From: an uncultured Bacteroides sp. | Lineage (GTDB): Bacteria > Bacteroidota > Bacteroidia > Bacteroidales > Bacteroidaceae | NCBI GenBank assembly: GCA_947071285.1 | Contig: CAMTFK010000058.1 | Span: forward strand, 1-22,485 | DNA length: 22,485 nucleotides | Direction of reading: 5' to 3' | In this document: positions 7,280 to 15,155 of the stretch, one piece after another | Position numbering within the stretch: the first letter of the stretch is position 1 | How the letters are laid out: each line of letters begins with the position of its first letter | Notes under the pieces: generated by a model | What the model was told of the DNA's origin: nothing | The model's input: only the letters and a program-made list of their open reading frames with translations | Databases searched by the model: none | Translations under genes and position numbers: made by a program

Positions 7280-8710
7280 ATGATTACCGAAGAACTCAAG
7301 AAATTATATTGTGCATATACCGGACACGAGCCGGAAGCCATCGACGAACTTCCTTCGTCCGGTTCCAACCGCCGTTATTTCCGCCTGACAGGTACGCCTA
7401 CACTGATTGGTGTAAGTGGAACCTCCCTTGAAGAGAACCAGGCTTTCCTTTACATGGCAGACCATTTCCGCAAGAAAGGGTTGCCTGTGCCGCAGGTAGT
7501 GGCAAAGAGTGAAAACGACGCTTTCTATCTACAAGAAGACCTGGGAGATACGCTCCTGTTCAATGCCATTGAGAAAGGACGCAAAACGAGTGTGTTCGAT
7601 GAAGAAGAAAAGCAACTCTTGCGCAAGACTATGCGCCTGTTGCCCGCCATACAGTTCTCCGGTGCGGATGGTATGGACTTTTCCTATTGTTATCCGCAAT
7701 CGGAATTCAACAGCCGTAGTATTCTGTGGGATTTGAATTACTTCAAATACTGTTTCCTGAAAGCAACCGGAATGGAGTTTCAGGAAGACCGCCTGGAAGA
7801 TGATTTCCAAAAAATGGCGGATGTGTTGCTGCGTAGCAGTTCGGCTACTTTCATGTACCGTGACTTCCAGAGCCGCAACGTGATGATTAAGGATGGTGAG
7901 CCGTGGCTTATTGACTTCCAGGGTGGACGCAAAGGCCCTGTTTACTACGATGTGGCCTCTTTTCTGTGGCAAGCCAAGGCGAATTACCCCGATAGTCTTC
8001 GCAAAGAGCTTTTGAAAGAATACATTGATTCGCTGTGCAAATATCAGCCCGTAGATGAAAAATACTTCTACGCCCAGTTACGTCATTTCGTATTGTTCCG
8101 TACCATGCAGGTGCTGGGTGCTTATGGCTTCCGTGGTTATTTCGAAAAGAAGCCGCATTTCATCCAGAGCGTACCTTTTGCTATTGAAAACCTGCGCCAG
8201 TTATTGCAGGAACCATATCCTGAATATCCATATCTCTGCCATGTGCTGAAAGAACTTACTGAGCTGAAACAATTCACTGATGATTTGCAGAAACGCCGTC
8301 TTATTGTAAAAGTTACCAGCTTTGCATATAAGAAAGGTATTCCCGAAGATTCCAGTGGAAACGGAGGTGGTTTCGTGTTCGACTGCCGCGCAGTGAATAA
8401 TCCCGGTAAGTATGATCGTTACAAGCCTTTCACCGGACTGGATGAACCTGTTATCCGTTTCCTGGAAGATGATGGCGAAATAACCACTTTCCTCGAACAT
8501 GTATATGGTTTAGTGGATGCCTCGGTGAAACGGTATATGGAACGCGGATTTACAAATCTCTCCATATGTTTCGGATGTACAGGTGGTCAGCATCGCTCCG
8601 TTTATTCGGCGCAGCACTTGGCAGAACATCTGAATAAACAATTTGGGGTGCAGGTAAATCTGATACACAGAGAACAGAATATAGAACAGACGTTTAAAGC
8701 AAGAAACTAA
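7280..8710 (+). CDS. AmgK-like aminoglycoside-phosphotransferase-fold kinase fused to RapZ C-terminal domain
   Basis: The 476-residue protein has two parts. Residues about 1-320 form an APH-fold kinase like AmgK, the N-acetylmuramate/N-acetylglucosamine anomeric kinase of Pseudomonas. The catalytic loop YRDFQSRNVM has Asp195 and Asn200, with Tyr in place of the usual His before the RD pair, and Asp212 sits in LIDFQGG, the metal-binding motif. Residues about 342-470 resemble the C-terminal domain of the RNase adaptor RapZ, including FDCRAVNNPG and the signature CFGCTGGQHRSV (430-441). In E. coli RapZ this domain senses glucosamine-6-phosphate. RapZ's own N-terminal P-loop kinase domain is absent. 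The next gene encodes a MurU-like nucleotidyltransferase, matching the AmgK-MurU order of cell-wall recycling. The sugar substrate and any RNA-related role are inference. Confidence 0.85.
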   Translation: MITEELKKLYCAYTGHEPEAIDELPSSGSNRRYFRLTGTPTLIGVSGTSLEENQAFLYMADHFRKKGLPVPQVVAKSENDAFYLQEDLGDTLLFNAIEKGRKTSVFDEEEKQLLRKTMRLLPAIQFSGADGMDFSYCYPQSEFNSRSILWDLNYFKYCFLKATGMEFQEDRLEDDFQKMADVLLRSSSATFMYRDFQSRNVMIKDGEPWLIDFQGGRKGPVYYDVASFLWQAKANYPDSLRKELLKEYIDSLCKYQPVDEKYFYAQLRHFVLFRTMQVLGAYGFRGYFEKKPHFIQSVPFAIENLRQLLQEPYPEYPYLCHVLKELTELKQFTDDLQKRRLIVKVTSFAYKKGIPEDSSGNGGGFVFDCRAVNNPGKYDRYKPFTGLDEPVIRFLEDDGEITTFLEHVYGLVDASVKRYMERGFTNLSICFGCTGGQHRSVYSAQHLAEHLNKQFGVQVNLIHREQNIEQTFKARN

Positions 8711-8714
8711 ATTG

Positions 8715-8798
8715 AAGTGATAAGTGATTAGTGATAAGTGATTAATGCCATGCGGTACAAAACTTATCATTTCACTTATCACTAACCACTAATTACTT
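8715..8798. repeat. Heptad-repeat hairpin element E
   Basis: The stem pairs 8715-8741 with 8772-8798, 27 bases with three mismatches, and the inner 14 bases are perfect. The arms are runs of the heptamer AGTGATA or AGTGATT. The loop contains TGCGGTACA, only loosely like the GGCTGCGCTATA of elements A, C, D and F. The element fills the gap between the kinase and nucleotidyltransferase genes and ends six bases before the GTG start of the latter. Confidence 0.8.
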
Positions 8799-8804
8799 AT
8801 TAAC

Positions 8805-9545
8805 GTGAAAGCAATGATTTTTGCCGCAGGCCTCGGCACCCGCCTTCGCCCGCTAACCGACAATATGCCCAAAGCCCTTGTCTCCGTCGCAGGCAAGCCT
8901 ATGTTAGAGCGTGTCATCCTCCGGCTGAAAGATGCCGGATTCAATGACATCACCGTAAATATCCATCACTTCGGCGAACAGATTATAGATTTTCTCCATG
9001 CCCATGATAACTTCGGCGCAGATATTCACATCAGCGACGAACGGGGCGAACTGCTGGATACCGGTGGTGGAATCAAAAAAGCCCGTCCCCTATTGGAGAG
9101 CAACGAGCCTTTCCTCATACATAATTCCGACATCCTGACAGATTTAGATCTCAATGCCTTTTACCGTCACCATCTGGAAAGTAATGCAGATGCCACCCTG
9201 CTCACCAATCATCGGAAAACATCCCGCTATCTGCTGATGAATAAAGATAATCGCCTTTGTGGCTGGACTAATCTTTCCACCGGCGAAGTACTTCCCAAAG
9301 AACTTGATTATCCCGGCGAGCACTACCAACTGCAGGCTTTCGGCTGTGTCCATGTCCTTTCACCCTCCATCTTTCATTATATGGAGAGCGAACGTTGGAC
9401 AGAAAAATTCTCTATCATCCCGTTCTATGTGGATATTTGCCCGCAAGCACATATTCAGGGATATCCCATAGATAGTGAGAACTGGTTTGATGTGGGGAAA
9501 CCGGAAACACTGGCAAAGGCAGAAGATTATTATAGATCGTTGTAA
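8805..9545 (+). CDS. MurU-like sugar-1-phosphate nucleotidyltransferase
   Basis: This 246-residue cytoplasmic enzyme belongs to the NTP_transferase family (GT-A fold), which joins a nucleotide to a sugar-1-phosphate. The N-terminal nucleotide-binding signature FAAGLGTRLRPLTDNMPKAL is intact, followed by a VAGKPMLE motif, LIHNSDILTDLDL (the metal-binding Asp) and ENWFDVGKPETLAKA near the end. Its size matches the short MurU/RmlA-like forms without a C-terminal hexapeptide domain. The start is taken as GTG at 8805 (MKAMIFAAG); an in-frame ATG at 8814 would lose three residues but keep the motif. With the upstream AmgK-like kinase it plausibly makes UDP-MurNAc or another UDP- or GDP-activated sugar. 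The exact sugar is not determinable here. Confidence 0.88.
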   Translation: MKAMIFAAGLGTRLRPLTDNMPKALVSVAGKPMLERVILRLKDAGFNDITVNIHHFGEQIIDFLHAHDNFGADIHISDERGELLDTGGGIKKARPLLESNEPFLIHNSDILTDLDLNAFYRHHLESNADATLLTNHRKTSRYLLMNKDNRLCGWTNLSTGEVLPKELDYPGEHYQLQAFGCVHVLSPSIFHYMESERWTEKFSIIPFYVDICPQAHIQGYPIDSENWFDVGKPETLAKAEDYYRSL

Positions 9546-9557
9546 GGTAGGCTTCCT

Positions 9558-10103
9558 TTATTGAAATGTAAGTTTATGCCTCCATCCCCTGAATATATAA
9601 TTCAAATTCTTACCATATTCAGTAGGCGTATATTTAAGAGAGTTCTTAAGTTCAGTCTCTATCTTTATGTATGTAGACAATGGAACTGTAGCAAAAAGGT
9701 TGAAAGTGGGAAAGCTAAAAACCACTTCCATCACTTTTCCCGTTTCGGGACTAATATACAACTTCACATTAAAGGAAGCACCTCTCAACCTATCTATCTC
9801 AGCAATAGGAAAAGCGCGGTTTATTATCCTTTCCGCATTTTTCCGCATTATTATGCCATTCTTAGTATCATCTAACTTCATAAATTCTTCTATTGAAGGT
9901 ATAGTACCAGTAGTCTTGTCATATTGCCTTTCATAAGTCAATTTATTATTTATATCATAAAGTGTAACCATTTGAGAAGGAGCAACATCACATTGATATA
10001 GATGTCCACTTTCATTAAGAATTTGTGTTTTTTTATAATAATTGGTCTGAGCCACAAGGTTCGTGCAAAATATTATGCAAAATAGAGCTATTGTTGTTTT
10101 CAT
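9558..10103 (-). CDS. Small secreted protein of unknown function
   Basis: This 181-residue protein has a clear signal peptide (MKTTIALFCIIFCTNLVAQ, cleavage near residue 18), so it should reach the periplasm or beyond. The mature part has mixed charge with alternating strand-like segments (ASFNVKLYISPETGKVMEVVFSF), no cysteine pattern and no catalytic motif that I recognise. From memory it resembles small Bacteroides proteins assigned to domains of unknown function such as DUF5043, but that is unchecked. The gene starts three bases after the stop of the lipoprotein gene at 10107, so the two are almost certainly cotranscribed and may work together. The coding sequence is visibly AT-rich compared with the exporter and cobalamin genes, which hints at a different origin. 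Confidence 0.75.
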   Translation of the reverse strand: MKTTIALFCIIFCTNLVAQTNYYKKTQILNESGHLYQCDVAPSQMVTLYDINNKLTYERQYDKTTGTIPSIEEFMKLDDTKNGIIMRKNAERIINRAFPIAEIDRLRGASFNVKLYISPETGKVMEVVFSFPTFNLFATVPLSTYIKIETELKNSLKYTPTEYGKNLNYIFRGWRHKLTFQ

Positions 10104-10106
10104 AAT

Positions 10107-11453
10107 TCAGCATTTTTTCGTTAATTCTCTTAGTATTGTAAAATTATCTATATCATTTATACTATCATCATATTTGTAAATAGTTTTATCCCCATAACCG
10201 TGTTCCTCCAATACACCGACTGTATATATAAAATAAAAATCAAACAAATCACGAGTAATGCCTGGATATAATCTACCTTTTTTATCTATATAATCTTCAA
10301 GATCTTTAATTGTATTTAAGCGCGGGTCTTTTGCATACATATCTTCCCATTTGCTTCCTTTATATCCAGGAAGTTTTTTTACATAAAGATATTGTGCATA
10401 ATGAGCTTCAACCTCTTGATTCAAAGTCGATTTCGAAAACACATCAAGCCCCAAATAGAGCGCTTGGAAAGCGTGCCATAATTCGTGAAAAAGTTGATTA
10501 CTTTCCATACTAAGATCAAGCTTAAGAGTATTCGAAGAAGCATCATAAGATGAGCCACCGCTGACAATCTTTATATTAATTTTGCTATCTCTTAAAATTC
10601 CAACTAATGCATTATACAGTGATTCCCCCATACATTTTTCTTTTATCTTTACCATCATTTTCTCCAATGTTTCCCAATTTTCCTTTATCATGTTATAATT
10701 TTGTAAAATGCTCGAAGCATTAGGAGCTACTAGCCTTAAATCAGTACCCAAAATGGGAGTATTACCAATAGTAATGCCACCACCTGTTCCATGTTCTATA
10801 CTACCACTGCCCCCCTCTCCTTCTAGTTCTCCCGGTTTTGGAGTAGCAATGAATATTTCGTATGTTTCAGTCCAACAATGCCACCCCTTATCATCCTCAA
10901 CTCCCCCAACAGAAACAAAAGCATGTACACAAGTTGTTTCTTCAATTACAACCATCGTTCTGCTCTTTATTGTGGTAGTTGGATAAAAATCCAAGCCGCT
11001 GCTAGGTTCTTTATGTAATATCGTACGAGTGAAATAGTCAAACACCCAATTTTGCTCCACCCAATCATCAATAGTTCTAGTTATTTCCCGACGAGTAAAA
11101 ATCTGATAATCAGTTCTTGTTAAGCCCACAGAGAAAAACCAAACAGACTCGATTTCAGAATCTAAATCTACACTTTTAATAGGGACTGCAAAAATTATTC
11201 TATCATCTGTCCTAAAAGAAAGTGCATCTTTCCATAATGGATAACCATAAGCTTTCGTAAAATCCGATACAAAATTAGAGGAATCATTTTTAACATCTAA
11301 CAAGGAAGCTATCATTTGAAGATGAGGAACAGCTCCTGTTGTATCAAAAAAGCGACTGTATTTTCCTGTTGTTAAAGAATCCTCTCGCACACACGTGCTT
11401 AGAAACAACAGAAATACAATAAATAACGAAAATTGGCAAGTAGTTCTTTTCAT
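10107..11453 (-). CDS. Lipoprotein with HExxH zinc-peptidase signature
   Basis: The 448-residue product starts with a lipoprotein signal (MKRTTCQFSLFIVFLLFLSTC, lipidated Cys21) followed by VRED. Acidic residues near that position are known to favour surface export in Bacteroidetes. The C-terminal part contains LFHELWHAFQALY with His323-Glu324-His327, a classic zinc-binding HExxH. About twenty residues later comes NQEVEAHYAQYLY, where Glu347 or Glu349 could be the third ligand, as in gluzincin peptidases. A glycine-rich linker (GELEGEGGSGSIEHGTGGG) near residue 225 separates an N-terminal domain of unknown fold from the peptidase part. The frame is open 11 codons further upstream, but the ATG at 11453 gives a proper signal peptide. 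The gene is AT-rich and leads a two-gene unit with the small secreted protein. Substrate unknown. Confidence 0.8.
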   Translation of the reverse strand: MKRTTCQFSLFIVFLLFLSTCVREDSLTTGKYSRFFDTTGAVPHLQMIASLLDVKNDSSNFVSDFTKAYGYPLWKDALSFRTDDRIIFAVPIKSVDLDSEIESVWFFSVGLTRTDYQIFTRREITRTIDDWVEQNWVFDYFTRTILHKEPSSGLDFYPTTTIKSRTMVVIEETTCVHAFVSVGGVEDDKGWHCWTETYEIFIATPKPGELEGEGGSGSIEHGTGGGITIGNTPILGTDLRLVAPNASSILQNYNMIKENWETLEKMMVKIKEKCMGESLYNALVGILRDSKINIKIVSGGSSYDASSNTLKLDLSMESNQLFHELWHAFQALYLGLDVFSKSTLNQEVEAHYAQYLYVKKLPGYKGSKWEDMYAKDPRLNTIKDLEDYIDKKGRLYPGITRDLFDFYFIYTVGVLEEHGYGDKTIYKYDDSINDIDNFTILRELTKKC

Positions 11454-11511
11454 GTTTTTTAATTTAAAGCAATAAATAAAATCCAAATTAAAATAAAAAA
11501 AACTTCAAAAG

Positions 11512-11519
11512 CAAACTTA
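11512..11519 (-). promoter_or_regulatory. Probable -7 promoter element of the lipoprotein gene
   Basis: The minus strand reads TAAGTTTG, matching TAnnTTTG, about 60 bases before the start at 11453. No clear -33 TTTG is found at 19-21 bases upstream. The surroundings are very AT-rich, so chance matches are more likely here. Confidence 0.4.
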
Positions 11520-11624
11520 CTTCACAAATTAACTCAGATATTTTATTATTATTTCATTAAAGTAAAATAATAATTCTTTGAAATATTAGCTCATCCCCAT
11601 TTTAAATATGACATTAGTGATATT

Positions 11625-11658
11625 TTTGTGGAATTATTTACGGATTTCCATATATTTG
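11625..11658 (+). promoter_or_regulatory. Bacteroides-type promoter of the MuiA-like gene
   Basis: A TTTG at 11625-11628 (-33 element) and TATATTTG at 11651-11658 (-7 element, exact TAnnTTTG) are 22 bases apart, close to the usual 19-21. The predicted transcript would start near 11665, about 20 bases before the ATG at 11684. Confidence 0.6.
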
Positions 11659-11683
11659 CAACATAACATTAAAAGAACTGACT

Positions 11684-13555
11684 ATGAAACGATTGAAATC
11701 AGGTTTATGGATATGTCTATGTCTGTGTGCCACCTCCCTTGTGGGACAAACCAGAGTGAAAACAACAGCAGAAAAAGTAATGCTATTCATTGACGGCGCC
11801 CAGGTGACTCGTACTAAGCAGGTAGACATCCCTGCAGGAACTTCAACTCTCATCTTCACTGGACTATCCCCTTATATGGATGCACAAAGCATGCAGGTAA
11901 GCGCCAAGGGTAAACTTACGGTTACGGCAGTCAATCAGCAATATAACTATACAGATAGTGCCTCTGTCAGTCAGAAGCAACAAAGCCTGCAAGGAGAACT
12001 TAAAAAGATAAGAAAGCAATATACAGAGCAAAATGCTGAACTAGGATTAATCAATTCCGAATATGAAATGCTGAAAACAAATTGTTCCGTCAGCAATAAG
12101 AATACGGCAACCTCTTTGACCACCATCAAAGAAGTAAACCAATACTACTCCACCCAACTGAAAACGTTGAAGTCAAAGGAACTCGCCATTAACGAAAAAA
12201 TAGAAGAACTTACCCGGAAACAAGAGCAACTAAATGCAGAGTTGGCGCAACTGAGCGGCAAATCTTTAACTCCTATGAGTGAGATTGCAGTAAACGTAAA
12301 TGCACCCTCTGCCTGCAAAGCCACATTTACGTTGAATTATTATGTGAAGAATGCCGGTTGGTTCCCCTCCTATGATGTCCGTTCCAATAGCCTGTCCGAG
12401 CCAATTTCCATCGTTTACAAAGCAAATATCTTCCAGAACACCAAAGAAGAATGGAAGAATGTAGAATTATCCCTCTCTTCTTCTAATCCTACGACCGGAA
12501 GCGTAGCTCCGAAGTTAGCTACCTATTGGCTGGATTACGGACTTGCAGCACCGCGCTACAACCTAAATCAGAATAGCAATTCTGTTTCAGGAGTAGTACT
12601 CGATAGTGAACGGGAGCCTATAATCGGAGTGAACGTTATGATACCCGGCACCACCATAGGTACTCTCACCGATGTGAACGGCAAGTATTCCCTCACTATC
12701 CCCAACGGACAAAATCAGCTCCAATTCTCATTCGTCGGTTATCAAACCCAAACCAGAGATATACAGGGAAGCATTATGAATGTTGTTCTCCAGGAAGATA
12801 TGCAGATGTTGCAGGAAGTGGTAGTAGTGGGTTATGGCGCAGAAGCACCGGCACCCTCATACAAGCCTTCCACCAAATCCATCAAAAAAGCTGCAGCCAT
12901 TGAGGAAGAAGCCAGCATGGCCCTCAGCGTTGAGCAAACCCAGGGACAGATGGGCTACGAATTTGAAATCAAAGTCCCCTACACGATCCCTTCCGATAAT
13001 AAACCGGTAGTAGCCGAAATCGGACATTATGAGGTTCCGGCGTCTTATATCTATCAGAGCACTCCGAAGATTGATAAAGATGCATTCCTGATAGCCCAAG
13101 TCACCGATTGGGAAAAGCTGAACTTACTTGAAGGCGAAGCAAATGTTTATTTTGAGAACACCTTCATAGGCAAGTCCATCATGAACGTCACCCAACAAAG
13201 CGATACTTTATCCTTCTCTTTAGGTCGTGATAAACGCATCATGATACAACGTACGAAGGAAAACGAATATACTTCCCGCAAATTCATAGGTTCCAGCCAG
13301 ACGCAATCCATTGCCTGGAAACTCTCTGTGCGCAATACACGTCCAGAGCCTGTAACGCTCACTCTTTACGACCAATTGCCCGTATCACGCAACAACAACA
13401 TCACTGTGACGGCAGAAGAAATCAGTGGTGGAACTTTGGATGAAGCTAAAGGCATCATCACTTGGCAAATAACCTTACAGCCAGGCGAACAACGTGAGTT
13501 GCCCCTGCGTTATAAGGTGAAATATCCTAAAGGACGAAACTTAATAATAGAATAA
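11684..13555 (+). CDS. MuiA/DUF4139-family protein with inserted CarboxypepD_reg-like domain
   Basis: This 623-residue protein has a signal peptide (residues 1-22, LVGQ). A DUF4140-type N-terminal domain follows at about 25-85 (KVMLFIDGAQVTRTKQVDIP), then a coiled coil at about 95-190. A DUF4139 domain begins with FTLNYYVKNAGWFPSYDVRS and ends with the barrel-like LTLYDQLPVSRNNNITV and LPLRYKVKYPKG. This is the layout of the mucoidy-inhibitor MuiA family, whose biochemical role is unknown. Inserted within DUF4139, residues about 300-375 form a carboxypeptidase-D regulatory-like domain (SGVVLDSEREPIIGVNVMIP, then FSFVGYQTQ). It is followed by LQEVVVVGYG at 376-385, which matches the TonB-box region at the start of SusC-family receptors, although no plug or barrel follows. 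It probably faces the periplasm or outer membrane. No partner gene is evident. Confidence 0.88.
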   Translation: MKRLKSGLWICLCLCATSLVGQTRVKTTAEKVMLFIDGAQVTRTKQVDIPAGTSTLIFTGLSPYMDAQSMQVSAKGKLTVTAVNQQYNYTDSASVSQKQQSLQGELKKIRKQYTEQNAELGLINSEYEMLKTNCSVSNKNTATSLTTIKEVNQYYSTQLKTLKSKELAINEKIEELTRKQEQLNAELAQLSGKSLTPMSEIAVNVNAPSACKATFTLNYYVKNAGWFPSYDVRSNSLSEPISIVYKANIFQNTKEEWKNVELSLSSSNPTTGSVAPKLATYWLDYGLAAPRYNLNQNSNSVSGVVLDSEREPIIGVNVMIPGTTIGTLTDVNGKYSLTIPNGQNQLQFSFVGYQTQTRDIQGSIMNVVLQEDMQMLQEVVVVGYGAEAPAPSYKPSTKSIKKAAAIEEEASMALSVEQTQGQMGYEFEIKVPYTIPSDNKPVVAEIGHYEVPASYIYQSTPKIDKDAFLIAQVTDWEKLNLLEGEANVYFENTFIGKSIMNVTQQSDTLSFSLGRDKRIMIQRTKENEYTSRKFIGSSQTQSIAWKLSVRNTRPEPVTLTLYDQLPVSRNNNITVTAEEISGGTLDEAKGIITWQITLQPGEQRELPLRYKVKYPKGRNLIIE

Positions 13556-13564
13556 CGCTTCTTT

Positions 13565-13726
13565 ATGACCCTAAGACAGAATTTATCCGATATTCCCCTG
13601 TATATGCAAATCCTGTTAGGCATGATTGCCGGTATCGTTATCGGCCGCATCGCCTTACAGGATGTGCCAGGAGATGCAGCAGTGTGCGCTGTGATTGATT
13701 CAACACCTCAGTTATCTGCCGAATAG
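13565..13726 (+). pseudogene. Internally deleted remnant of a dicarboxylate/amino acid:cation symporter
   Basis: A 53-codon frame starts nine bases after the MuiA-like gene. Residues 8-31 (SDIPLYMQILLGMIAGIVIG and onward) read like the first membrane helix of DAACS-family symporters (GltP/DctA type). Residues 33-46 (DVPGDAAVCAVIDS) resemble the conserved C-terminal VTGDAA motif of the same family. About 350 residues that should lie between are missing, so this looks like an in-frame internal deletion joining the two ends. It could still be translated as a short peptide, but transport function is not credible. The rest of the gap, 13727-13853, is AT-rich and shows no gene or convincing promoter. 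Confidence 0.6.
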
Positions 13727-13853
13727 TAATTGAAGTAAACTAAACTTTACTATATTCTTCTTTATATTATTTAGCACACCATTTGCATCTTTTTCATTTC
13801 CAGATTGTTTATTTTGTAGATTAGAGTAAAATAGAACAATAAAAGAAGAAATT

Positions 13854-14432
13854 ATGAAAAAGATTATCGCATTAATGATGTTAGTTTTCATAGGTGCATC
13901 CACAGCCATGTATGCACAGGAAAGTAGTAGTGCAACCCGCCGTGCAGAGCGTAAAGCACAGCGTGATGCTGAAAAAGCCAGGGAAAAAAGAGAAGAAGCA
14001 CAGGCATATGCCAGTGCCGTACAGGCCATCAACAACAGAAAATTCGTACTGGAAGCTGATCGTATTACGTTCAAGAGAGGACAAAGTGCTTTTGTCACGT
14101 CAAATACCAACTTTGTACTTTTAAATGGCGAACAAGCATCCGTTCAGGTTGCATTCAACGGTCCCTATGCAGGTCCTAACGGCATTGGCGGTATCACTGT
14201 AGACGGCAGAGTGGGTGAAGTTAAAACAACCACAGATAAAAAAGGAAACGTAAGTTGCAGTTTCAGCGTGGTAGGCGTCGGAATATCCGCACAAGTTTCT
14301 ATCAGATTAACCCACGATACCAACAATGCATCTGTCACAATCAACCCGAATTTCAACTCAAACAGATTGTCACTGGATGGCAAAGTAATTCCATTATCCG
14401 AATCGAGCGTATATAAAGGACGGTCGTTCTAA
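13854..14432 (+). CDS. Secreted DUF4251-family protein
   Basis: The 192-residue product has a signal peptide ending near residue 21 (MYAQE). A short, highly charged helical stretch follows (about 27-50, many Arg, Lys, Glu and Ala). The C-terminal domain opens with KFVLEADRITFKRGQSAF and contains SNTNFVLLNGEQASVQVAFN and GGITVDGRVGEVK, the pattern I associate with DUF4251, common in Bacteroides. Function is unknown; members are predicted to be periplasmic or outer membrane associated. The gene stands alone, followed by a strong terminator and a convergent toxin gene. Nothing suggests an enzyme. Confidence 0.82.
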   Translation: MKKIIALMMLVFIGASTAMYAQESSSATRRAERKAQRDAEKAREKREEAQAYASAVQAINNRKFVLEADRITFKRGQSAFVTSNTNFVLLNGEQASVQVAFNGPYAGPNGIGGITVDGRVGEVKTTTDKKGNVSCSFSVVGVGISAQVSIRLTHDTNNASVTINPNFNSNRLSLDGKVIPLSESSVYKGRSF

Positions 14433-14461
14433 TTACTGCTTTCTTAAATTATACAATATAT

Positions 14462-14512
14462 AAGGATATATCCGTGAATAAATATCATGTTCTTATTCAC
14501 GGATATATCCTT
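14462..14512. terminator. Bidirectional hairpin terminator between convergent genes
   Basis: A perfect 20-base inverted repeat (AAGGATATATCCGTGAATAA at 14462-14481 with its complement at 14493-14512) has an 11-base loop. It lies between the end of the DUF4251 gene and the end of the toxin gene, and its last base is also the last base of the toxin stop codon. A T-containing tract follows on the plus side. Unlike the heptad hairpins it has no 7-base repeat structure and no GGCTGCGCTATA loop. Confidence 0.8.
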
Positions 14513-14862
14513 TATTTATAAATTGTGGCATCTTCACACAGATACGTTGGGTCTGAATCACGAAAAATATAAGTCAATCGGGTAGGGTTACGACGATTAT
14601 CCCATAATACCAATACGGTAATTATATCATCTGTAAAGTGATAAAAAACTGAATAATTCGGCACAACAACAACATAACGAATATGCGGATATTCAGTCAT
14701 ATGCCCCACTAAAGGATTAATAGCAACTCGATTTATAGAAACAATTATCTGTCGAAAAAGAGATTTACTATATTTAGATGTACCATTGCGACAATCATAA
14801 AACTCAAAAGTTTCTCTCATGTCCAAAAGTACTGCATCTGTCCATTCTACTCTCCGCTCCAT
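14512..14862 (-). CDS. RelE/ParE-family toxin
   Basis: This 116-residue protein has the size and pattern of the type II RelE/ParE toxin superfamily. It opens with RRVEWTDAVLLDMRETFEFYD, has a central IRYVVVVPNYSVFYHFTDDIITVLVLWDNRRNP strand region, and ends with a short tail. RelE-type members cut ribosome-bound mRNA and ParE-type members poison gyrase; the sequence does not let me choose. The ATG overlaps the 3' end of the upstream antitoxin gene by 16 bases, the usual arrangement of such pairs, with the antitoxin first. It is convergent with the DUF4251 gene across the terminator at 14462. Confidence 0.85.
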   Translation of the reverse strand: MERRVEWTDAVLLDMRETFEFYDCRNGTSKYSKSLFRQIIVSINRVAINPLVGHMTEYPHIRYVVVVPNYSVFYHFTDDIITVLVLWDNRRNPTRLTYIFRDSDPTYLCEDATIYK

Positions 14863-15080
14863 TGACTTAACTTATTTCTCATTTCTTCAGTAGTTATCAC
14901 TTCTCCCCGTTTCATCTGCTCCAATGCATTATCAACCTTTTCCTTTAACTCTGGAGAGAAATAAAGAATATCATCCGGACAACGTCTATCCAATAAAGTC
15001 TCAATTTCTTCTAATAGGCGCTCATCGTTTACCGCCAATAGGCGTTGAAACAATAGTTGTTTACGTTCCGCTGTTTTCAT
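14847..15080 (-). CDS. Antitoxin of the RelE/ParE-type pair
   Basis: This 77-residue protein is mostly helical and charged (ERKQLLFQRLLAVNDERLLEEIETLLDRR, then LKEKVDNALEQMKRGEVITTEEM), typical of small Bacteroidetes antitoxins of RelE/ParE systems. The C-terminal part would wrap the toxin. No obvious helix-turn-helix is visible, so it is not clear whether it represses its own promoter. Its position directly before the toxin, with overlapping ends, is the main evidence. Confidence 0.8.
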   Translation of the reverse strand: MKTAERKQLLFQRLLAVNDERLLEEIETLLDRRCPDDILYFSPELKEKVDNALEQMKRGEVITTEEMRNKLSQWSGE

Positions 15081-15102
15081 GAAGCATCGTTTTATTAGAG
15101 TA

Positions 15103-15110
15103 CAAAGATA
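15103..15110 (-). promoter_or_regulatory. -7 promoter element of the toxin-antitoxin operon
   Basis: The minus strand reads TATCTTTG, an exact TAnnTTTG match, about 22 bases before the antitoxin ATG at 15080. The neighbouring sequence at 15113-15131 is a rough A/T palindrome (runs of T, then runs of A) that could be an operator, but this is weak. Confidence 0.6.
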
Positions 15111-15155
15111 GTCTTTTTAATTTAAAAAAAGTTTTCCCTTCTCTGAAAATATGTT

